Below, one piece after another: positions 5,603 through 9,402 of a DNA stretch of 9,402 bases; within the stretch, counting starts at the first letter, position 1; the number at the start of each line of letters is the position of its first letter. The stretch covers positions 1-9,402 of the forward strand of contig MHOR01000002.1 of assembly GCA_001821915.1 (NCBI GenBank). Reading direction: 5' to 3'. This stretch comes from Candidatus Staskawiczbacteria bacterium RIFCSPHIGHO2_02_FULL_34_10 (GTDB taxonomy: Bacteria; Patescibacteriota; Minisyncoccia; Minisyncoccales; Staskawiczbacteraceae). The notes under the pieces were generated by a model. The model searched no databases. It saw only the letters and a list, made by a program, of their open reading frames with translations, and was not told the origin of the DNA. The position numbers and the translations under genes are program-made.

Positions 5603-5758
5603 ATGAATGTTACAAAATACGATTTATGCAAAAAAGAAACTGACGGAAAATATATATCTGCTGGTGTTGGGTTTTTTCCCAAAATAGAAGTTTGTTATGA
5701 TCACGGTTTACCTATTGTTAAATTTTTAAAAAAGCATAAAATTATAGAAGAAGACTAA
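5603..5758 (+). CDS. Small conserved-looking protein with Cys/His, unrecognised
   Basis: A 51-aa gene starting at ATG 5603 and ending TAA. The product opens MNVTKYDLCKKETDGKY, continues GVGFFPKIEVCYDHGLP and ends KFLKKHKIIEED. C9, C31, H34 and H45 could bind a metal, but the spacing fits no zinc ribbon I can name. Coding status rests on a strong promoter 7 bases upstream, a plausible composition and the next gene only 21 bases downstream in the same direction. It sits between the cassette with DUF4177 gene B and the coiled-coil gene. Function unknown. Confidence 0.6.
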   Translation: MNVTKYDLCKKETDGKYISAGVGFFPKIEVCYDHGLPIVKFLKKHKIIEED

Positions 5759-5779
5759 GAAAAAGAAATTTAAAGAAAT

Positions 5780-6016
5780 ATGAAGGAAGATAATTTAGAA
5801 TTAGTTGAATATTTAGATGGAAAATTCAAAAAAGTTGAAGATGATTTTAATGATTTGAAAAAAGATTTTAATGCTCTTCAGACTTCGGTTGATGCATATG
5901 CGAATAAAGCAGATACCTATTTTCAGGAAATGGCTATGTTAACGCTTAAGGTGAACAGGCATGAAAAGTGGTTAGAAAAAGTGGCAGAAAAATTGGGTAT
6001 GAAATTGGAATATTAA
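5780..6016 (+). CDS. Small coiled-coil protein, unrecognised
   Basis: The 78-aa product is rich in D, E and K, with hydrophobic residues in a heptad-like rhythm from about 5 to 72 (LVEYLDGKFKKVEDDFNDLK, then LTLKVNRHEKWLEKVAEKL). It is therefore predicted to be one long helix or a coiled coil. It has no signal peptide or membrane segment. It follows the 51-aa gene by 21 bases and probably shares its promoter, and is followed by a terminator at 6024. No Shine-Dalgarno site is clear. The family was not recognised; an oligomerising or adaptor role would be a guess. Confidence 0.75.
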   Translation: MKEDNLELVEYLDGKFKKVEDDFNDLKKDFNALQTSVDAYANKADTYFQEMAMLTLKVNRHEKWLEKVAEKLGMKLEY

Positions 6017-6023
6017 TTTTTTT

Positions 6024-6051
6024 AAAAAGCGCAGTTTTTTAGCGTTTTTTT
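6024..6051 (+). terminator. Intrinsic terminator after the coiled-coil gene
   Basis: AAAAAGCGC (6024-6032) pairs with GCGTTTTTT (6042-6050, one G-T) around a 9-nt loop, and the 3' arm is the T run itself. It separates the small-gene unit from the tuf promoter 12 bases further on. Confidence 0.65.
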
Positions 6052-6062
6052 AGTTTAAATCA

Positions 6063-6091
6063 TTGACTTATTTTTTATAATGTAATAGAAT
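6063..6091 (+). promoter_or_regulatory. tuf promoter
   Basis: TTGACT (6063-6068) and TAGAAT (6086-6091) are 17 bases apart, with a further TATAAT at 6076-6081 that is too close to this -35 to pair with it. The start would be near 6098, giving a leader of about 90 nt that contains a long hairpin. Confidence 0.7.
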
Positions 6092-6117
6092 TATTAAAAT
6101 AAATAAAATTTTAAATT

Positions 6118-6170
6118 AATTGGTTACCAAGCACAGAAATTTATTAGAAATTTTGTACTTGGTGCCAATT
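6118..6170 (+). promoter_or_regulatory. Long hairpin in the tuf leader
   Basis: Three blocks pair in register: AATTGG/CCAATT, ACCAAG/CTTGGT and ACA/TGT, topped by AAATTT/AAATTT around the loop ATTAG. The internal loops are TT against G and C against A, and one G is bulged. It ends 17 bases before the tuf ATG. It may control translation or stability of the tuf-rpsJ message; no T run follows, so it is not an attenuator of the usual kind. Confidence 0.65.
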
Positions 6171-6187
6171 TAATAAATTAAATTGTC

Positions 6188-7381
6188 ATGGCAGAAAAAT
6201 TTGAGCGAACAAAACCCCACGTAAACATTGGTACTATTGGTCACGTTGACCACGGGAAAACTACTACTTCGGCGGCAATTATGCACGTAACAAAATTGCG
6301 TGGTTTAAAGTCGTCTGGACAAGGAGTTGATGAAATTGATAAGTCGCCAGAAGAAAAAGCCAGAGGAGTCACAATTTCTATCACTCACTTAGAGTGCGAA
6401 ACTCCAAAAAGGCACTATGCTTTAATTGATTGTCCTGGACACGCCGACTATATTAAAAACATGATTACAGGAGCCGCTCAAATGGACGGCGGAATTTTGG
6501 TTGTATCAGCTCCAGATGGACCAATGCCTCAAACAAAAGAACATATTCTTTTGGCCAAACAAGTAGGACTGCCTTCCCTTTTAGTATTTATGAATAAATG
6601 CGATATGGTTGATGATCCAGAAATTTTGGATTTAGTTGAGTCCGAAGTAAGAGAATTATTAAAGAAATATGGTTTCCCTGGAGATGAAACTCCAATTATA
6701 AGGGGATCGGCAATAAAAGCATTAGCTGCAACTTCTGCTGATGATCCAGCAGCCAAGCCAATTATTGAATTACTTGATGCTTGCGATAATTATATTTCAG
6801 AACCGGAAAGAGAATTAGACAAGCCTTTTGCTATGGCCATTGAAGATGTATTTTCAATTGAAGGAAGAGGAACTGTAGCTACTGGAAGAATTGAAAGAGG
6901 AATTATAAAACAAAATGACGAAATTGAAATTGTTGGAATCAGACCAACTCAAAAATCAGTAGTGGTTTCAGTTGAAATGTTCCAAAAATCATTAGATCAA
7001 GGACAAGCTGGAGATAATGTTGGTATTTTACTAAGAGGTCTTAAGAAAGAGGATATTGAAAGAGGCCAAGTATTATGCAAGCCAGGAAGCATTAATCCCC
7101 ACACTGAATTTGAATCAGAAGTATATGTATTAAGTAAAGACGAAGGCGGTCGCCACACACCATTTTTTTCAGGATATAAACCCCAACTTTATATTAGAAC
7201 ATCTGACATTACGGGGGATGTAACTTTGCCAGCTGGAACTGAAATGGTAATGCCTGGAGATACTGCTAACTTAACAGTTAAATTGATTGTACCAGTTGCC
7301 TTAGAAGAAAAAGGGAAATTTGCTATTCGTGAGGGTGGTAAAACTGTTGGAGCAGGCGTAGTTACTAAAATTATCAAATAA
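6188..7381 (+). CDS. tuf: Elongation factor Tu
   Basis: The 397-aa GTPase carries aminoacyl-tRNA to the ribosomal A site. G1 is GHVDHGKTT (18-26), switch I EEKARGVTIS (55-64), G3 DCPGHADY (81-88, with catalytic H85), G4 NKCD (136-139) and G5 GSAIKAL (173-179). Domain II follows with SIEGRGTVATGRIERG and domain III with the C-terminal GGKTVGAGVVTKIIK. Length and order are canonical and complete. The ATG is followed by AEKFERTKPHVNIGTIGH, the usual N-terminus. No Shine-Dalgarno site is seen. It has its own promoter and structured leader, and rpsJ starts 11 bases after its stop, so the two are probably one message. Confidence 0.98.
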   Translation: MAEKFERTKPHVNIGTIGHVDHGKTTTSAAIMHVTKLRGLKSSGQGVDEIDKSPEEKARGVTISITHLECETPKRHYALIDCPGHADYIKNMITGAAQMDGGILVVSAPDGPMPQTKEHILLAKQVGLPSLLVFMNKCDMVDDPEILDLVESEVRELLKKYGFPGDETPIIRGSAIKALAATSADDPAAKPIIELLDACDNYISEPERELDKPFAMAIEDVFSIEGRGTVATGRIERGIIKQNDEIEIVGIRPTQKSVVVSVEMFQKSLDQGQAGDNVGILLRGLKKEDIERGQVLCKPGSINPHTEFESEVYVLSKDEGGRHTPFFSGYKPQLYIRTSDITGDVTLPAGTEMVMPGDTANLTVKLIVPVALEEKGKFAIREGGKTVGAGVVTKIIK

Positions 7382-7392
7382 ATTAAATATAA

Positions 7393-7788
7393 ATGTCAGC
7401 TCTTAAAAAAACAGTGGTGAGAAAAAAACCTGAAAAGAAAGATGATATCCAGAAAGAATCCAAAGTGTCTAGTGACCAGGTAGTTATGTCCAAGCTTAGA
7501 ATAAAGCTTAAAGCATATGACCACAAAATTATTGATAATTCTGTAAGACAGATAATTGATATTGCAAATCGACATGGGGTAGAAGTTGTGGGACCCGTGC
7601 CACTGCCAACAGAAGTTTTAAAATACACTGTAAACAGGTCAAGTTTTGTTCATAAGAATGCCAGAGAACAGTTTGAAATGAGAGTTCATAAAAGAATAAT
7701 TGACATTTTAAGTCCTAATCAAGAGATTATAGAATCATTAAGAGACTTAAATTTACCATCAGGAGTAGATATATCTATTAAGATATAG
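7393..7788 (+). CDS. rpsJ: 30S ribosomal protein uS10 with basic N-terminal extension
   Basis: This is a small-subunit head protein (in many bacteria also the NusE antitermination factor). The core SKLRIKLKAYDHKIIDNSVR to the C-terminal SGVDISIKI is complete. From ATG 7393 the product is 131 aa with a lysine-rich, probably disordered extension of 31 residues. An internal ATG at 7486 would give exactly 100 aa, the usual size, with a weak AGGTAG upstream. I keep the long form because it lies 11 bases after tuf and such extensions are common in this group. The stop is TAG, and the frame then stays open for 40 codons to a second copy of the last eight residues (7885-7911). Confidence 0.92.
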   Translation: MSALKKTVVRKKPEKKDDIQKESKVSSDQVVMSKLRIKLKAYDHKIIDNSVRQIIDIANRHGVEVVGPVPLPTEVLKYTVNRSSFVHKNAREQFEMRVHKRIIDILSPNQEIIESLRDLNLPSGVDISIKI

Positions 7789-7884
7789 CTACTCGAGGGG
7801 TGGGTCGGCGGGGACACTTGGTGTCCCATCCGTTTAGGAAATTATTCAAAACCGAGGGTTTTGAAGGAGAGGCGAAGCGCTGAC
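7789..7884. other. GC-richer insert between the rpsJ stop and the duplicated rpsJ tail
   Basis: This stretch is visibly richer in G and C than the flanking gene. It holds two perfect hairpins: GGGACAC-TTG-GTGTCCC (7811-7827) and CAAAACC-GAG-GGTTTTG (7847-7863). Neither is followed by a T run. The rpsJ frame is open across it. It contains no promoter or gene that I can support. Confidence 0.5.
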
Positions 7885-7911
7885 GGGGTTGATATTTCTA
7901 TTAAAATTTGA
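7885..7911 (+). pseudogene. rpsJ: Duplicated 3' end of rpsJ (codons for GVDISIKI and stop)
   Basis: GGG GTT GAT ATT TCT ATT AAA ATT TGA encodes GVDISIKI, identical to the last eight residues of uS10. Five of the eight codons differ from the rpsJ copy, each only at the third base. It lies in the same frame as rpsJ with no stop after the TAG at 7786. It could be the original gene end displaced by an insertion or recombination, or a read-through extension. Confidence 0.65.
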
Positions 7912-7930
7912 GCCCTAGCATAGGCGAAAA

Positions 7931-8029
7931 CCCCGCCCTCTAAGCTGTTTTACTTGTAAAAGTAACAATATTAGAGTAAAGTAGTGAATTGTGTTTATTG
8001 TTAAAATTTAGAGGGCATAGAGGGCGGGG
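7931..8029. repeat. 99-bp inverted-repeat element
   Basis: CCCCGCCCTCTA (7931-7942) and TAGAGGGCGGGG (8018-8029) are perfect 12-bp inverted ends around a 75-nt AT-rich centre. The right end carries a tandem TAGAGGGC (8009-8016, 8018-8025), so two registers can pair. It has the look of a small non-autonomous element or a large-loop hairpin. I see no obvious target-site duplication and no coding frame. Confidence 0.5.
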
Positions 8030-8055
8030 TCGCTCGCTACGCTCACGAGATACTA

Positions 8056-8073
8056 CTCTTAATTTTTTAAGAG
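8056..8073. repeat. Short hairpin CTCTTAA/TTAAGAG
   Basis: A 7-bp perfect inverted repeat with a TTTT loop in the rpsJ-rplC gap. It is weak and has no T tract, and no role is clear. Confidence 0.35.
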
Positions 8074-8117
8074 AAAAGTCCGCACTAAAATTTTATGTAA
8101 ATAAAGTTTTAGTTTTG

Positions 8118-8140
8118 CCGGGCTAAAGCCCGGTATTTTG
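8118..8140 (+). terminator. Probable terminator of the tuf-rpsJ unit
   Basis: CCGGGCT-AA-AGCCCGG (8118-8133) is a 7-bp GC-rich hairpin followed by TATTTTGTT. The interrupted T stretch makes it a moderate intrinsic terminator. It lies 330 bases after the rpsJ TAG, past the inverted-repeat element. Confidence 0.6.
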
Positions 8141-8152
8141 TTAGGTTAATGA

Positions 8153-8262
8153 ATTACCACGAATTGACTAACGAATCTACACGAATCACAAATCAGCCTT
8201 CGGGAGTCTCTGCGGGTCCAGCGTGTATTCGTGATAATTCGTAATTTACGAAGTAAATTAAA
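8153..8262. repeat. ACGAAT inverted-repeat region before rplC
   Basis: The left side carries ACGAAT three times (8159, 8171 and 8181). The right side has ATTCGTG (8227-8233) and AATTCGT (8236-8242), which pair with it around a GC-richer centre. AATTTAC-GAA-GTAAATT (8243-8259) is a further hairpin ending 3 bases before the rplC ATG. The TTGACT at 8164 has no matching -10. No rplC promoter was identified with confidence. Confidence 0.5.
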
Positions 8263-8853
8263 ATGAAGTTTATTTTAGGAAAAAAAATTGAAATGTCCCA
8301 GATGTTTGATGAAAAAGGAAATGTAGTTCCAGTGACTTTGATTACTGCAGGGCCTTGTATTATTTTACAAAAGAAAACTAAAGATAAAGAGGGTTATGAT
8401 TCTTTACAAATTGGATTTATAAAAATTGAAAAGAAGAATAAAATTAAAAAATCAATGAAGGGCAAGGAATATAGATATATTAAAGAAGCACGAATAGAAG
8501 ATGATGGTAATATAGGAGATGAAATTAATGTTTCAATATTTAAGGAAGGGGATAAAGTAAATATAAGCGCCACGTCAAAGGGAAAAGGATTTCAAGGAGG
8601 AGTAAAAAGACACGGATTTCATGGAAGAAACGCAACCCATGGAGCAAAACACGAAGAAAGACAAATTGGATCTGTTGGACAAAGGTTTCCCCAGCACGTC
8701 ATTAAGGGAAGAAAAATGCCAGGAAGAATGGGTTTTGAAAGAGTGACCGTAAAAAATTTGAAAATTGCTAAAATTGATGTAGAAAATAACATATTAGCAT
8801 TGAAGGGCGCAATCCCAGGTTATCGAGGAACATTACTTGAAATTAGGGGATAG
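8263..8853 (+). CDS. rplC: 50S ribosomal protein uL3
   Basis: The 196-aa protein of the large subunit lies near the peptidyl-transferase centre and is an early assembly protein. The N-terminal MKFILGKKIEMSQMFDEKGN, the central TSKGKGFQGGVKRHGFHG, then GSVGQRFPQHVIKGRKMPGRMG and the C-terminal ALKGAIPGYRGTLLEIRG are family landmarks. It is slightly shorter than E. coli L3 (209 aa) but complete. No Shine-Dalgarno site is seen; a small hairpin ends 3 bases before the ATG. It is the first S10-operon gene after rpsJ but is separated by 474 bases. It ends in TAG, and HP1-C begins 11 bases later. Confidence 0.97.
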   Translation: MKFILGKKIEMSQMFDEKGNVVPVTLITAGPCIILQKKTKDKEGYDSLQIGFIKIEKKNKIKKSMKGKEYRYIKEARIEDDGNIGDEINVSIFKEGDKVNISATSKGKGFQGGVKRHGFHGRNATHGAKHEERQIGSVGQRFPQHVIKGRKMPGRMGFERVTVKNLKIAKIDVENNILALKGAIPGYRGTLLEIRG

Positions 8854-8864
8854 GGGGGCGTTTC

Positions 8865-8927
8865 GGTTATTTCCCCACAAAAGAGCCCGGGGTGTGCTAG
8901 GCGAGGCACTTTTGTGGGGAAATAACC
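8865..8927 (+). ncRNA. HP1-C: conserved-core stem-loop after rplC
   Basis: GGTTATTTCCCCACAAAAG (8865-8883) and CTTTTGTGGGGAAATAACC (8909-8927) pair perfectly over 19 bp. The core at 8878-8914 differs from HP1-B at only two bases (TGT for TTC). The outer arm is unrelated in sequence to copies A and B. This is the cleanest copy of the structure. No T run follows. Confidence 0.8.
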
Positions 8928-8945
8928 TTACTTTGATGGTTAGAG

Positions 8946-8996
8946 CCAGTTAAATAATTTCGATTTTGCGAAATTACCTTAGGGCTATTTAACTGG
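8946..8996 (+). ncRNA. HP2-C: second stem-loop of the cassette
   Basis: CCAGTTAAATA (8946-8956) pairs perfectly with TATTTAACTGG (8986-8996). Inside lies ATTTCG/CGAAAT. It is flanked by TTTGATG on the 5' side and GAAAGGGATTGTATT on the 3' side, matching the flanks of HP2-B, while the stem bases differ. Confidence 0.6.
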
Positions 8997-9015
8997 AAAG
9001 GGATTGTATTGATGT

Positions 9016-9054
9016 AAAAAAAGAGCGCCTCGTTGTAAAAAACAATTCGGCGCC
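9016..9054 (-). terminator. Intrinsic terminator of DUF4177 gene C
   Basis: On the minus strand GCGCC pairs with GGCGC and TTGT pairs with ACAA, with a 3x3 internal loop, followed by CTC and seven T. A further inverted repeat, GAGACGGTCT/AGACCATCTC (9060-9087), lies between it and the end of the coding frame. Confidence 0.72.
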
Positions 9055-9085
9055 TGAATGAGACGGTCTATCTTGGAAGACCATC

Positions 9086-9274
9086 TCATGTCCTACTGCT
9101 GAATGCCACATTTTTTTCTTCTTTCTTTTCTCGTTCCAAAATAACTTGAAATTCATGATCATTTGTTAGTAGTGATGATATCACTCTCCAACTTTCTTCG
9201 CCGAGTTGGTTTATTGCTATAAGTAATTCACTTGCAGATTTAGTAGCGAAAATTTTGTATTCCCACTTTTGCAT
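9086..9274 (-). CDS. DUF4177-like small protein, copy C
   Basis: The 62-aa product begins MQKWEYKIFATKS and has AINQLGEESWRVISSL (about 19-34), a final strand FQVILEREKKE and a short polar tail. It matches copy B in the NxLGxxxWxVI motif and copy A in the start MQKWE. The usual glycine before the second tryptophan is serine here (ESW). It has its own promoter, structured leader, Shine-Dalgarno site and terminator, and is convergent with rplC. The stop is TGA, overlapping a 10-bp inverted repeat. Function unknown. Confidence 0.78.
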   Translation of the reverse strand: MQKWEYKIFATKSASELLIAINQLGEESWRVISSLLTNDHEFQVILEREKKEEKNVAFSSRT

Positions 9275-9278
9275 GATG

Positions 9279-9295
9279 TTCTCCCTTCGAGAGAA
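9279..9295 (-). promoter_or_regulatory. Shine-Dalgarno site inside a hairpin, copy C
   Basis: On the minus strand TTCTCTC pairs with GGGAGAA (7 bp, one G-U) around the loop GAA. The site GGGAG is entirely in the 3' arm, 6 bases before the ATG. This is the clearest masking hairpin of the three copies. Confidence 0.65.
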
Positions 9296-9301
9296 AAAGA
9301 T

Positions 9302-9335
9302 CTGCCCACATTGCTACGCAAAGCGTTGTAGGCGG
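9302..9335 (-). promoter_or_regulatory. Structured leader motif, copy C
   Basis: It aligns without gaps to 5460-5493. The apical TTGC-GTA-GCAA hairpin and internal ACGCT are kept, while three outer pairs change on both sides (T-A to C-G twice, G-C to A-T once). It sits about 27 bases upstream of the ATG, as in copy B. Confidence 0.6.
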
Positions 9336-9369
9336 GGGATTAGGATACTTGTAAATGAGAGATGGGTAT

Positions 9370-9398
9370 AATATAGTAAAAAAGTTTTGATTTGTCAA
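9370..9398 (-). promoter_or_regulatory. Promoter of DUF4177 gene C
   Basis: Minus-strand TTGACA (9398-9393) and TATATT (9375-9370) are exactly 17 bases apart, the strongest promoter in the window. The leader would be about 89 nt. On the plus strand the same bases give TTGTCA (9392-9397), a likely -35 for the next gene outside the window. Confidence 0.8.
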
Positions 9399-9402
9399 TC
9401 GT

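Noticed and set aside
7786..7788. Reassigned TAG codon giving an extended uS10
   Set aside because: fusA and rplC also end in TAG exactly at the family C-terminus, so TAG is a normal stop here. Occasional read-through at rpsJ remains possible and is noted as a finding.
8164..8192. TTGACT as an rplC promoter -35
   Set aside because: The base window 16-18 positions downstream has no acceptable -10; the word belongs to the ACGAAT inverted repeat.
2495..8927. HP1 copies as a CRISPR array or integron attC sites
   Set aside because: The copies are kilobases apart with no regular spacers, and they lack the RYYYAAC/GTTRRRY ends of attC; no cas, integrase or transposase gene is visible.

Overview
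The window looks like a chromosomal piece of a Patescibacteria (Candidate Phyla Radiation) genome, probably from the Parcubacteria side. The grounds are an AT-rich sequence, compact ribosomal proteins, almost no Shine-Dalgarno sites in front of housekeeping genes, and the order M50 protease - rpsL - rpsG - fusA - tuf - rpsJ - rplC. This lineage call is inference from style; no marker was searched. The genetic code looks standard: TAA, TAG and TGA all end genes.

Layout. Positions 1-620 hold minus-strand genes: an unrecognised short frame, a worn tRNA-Pro(GGG)-like gene and rpmB (bL28). From 785 the plus strand carries a membrane zinc protease, then translation genes: rpsL (uS12), rpsG (uS7), fusA (EF-G), two unrecognised small genes, tuf (EF-Tu), rpsJ (uS10) and rplC (uL3). 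This is the bacterial str operon running into the S10 operon, but cut into short transcription units with their own promoters and terminators.

The most unusual feature is a recurring cassette. Directly after the stop codons of rpsG, fusA and rplC lies a long stem-loop (HP1) with a nearly constant 37-38 nt apical core and outer arms that differ completely in sequence but still pair. Each is followed by a convergent minus-strand gene for a 62-68 aa DUF4177-like protein. That gene has its own T-tract terminator, a true Shine-Dalgarno site inside a small hairpin, and a sigma-70-type promoter back to back with the next plus-strand gene. Copies B and C also share a second stem-loop (HP2) and a structured leader with compensatory changes. 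I cannot assign a function; I treat it as a candidate undescribed RNA/protein module dispersed among ribosomal genes.

A second oddity is rpsJ. Its last eight codons recur 99 bases downstream in the same open frame, and every base difference within them is a synonymous third-position change.
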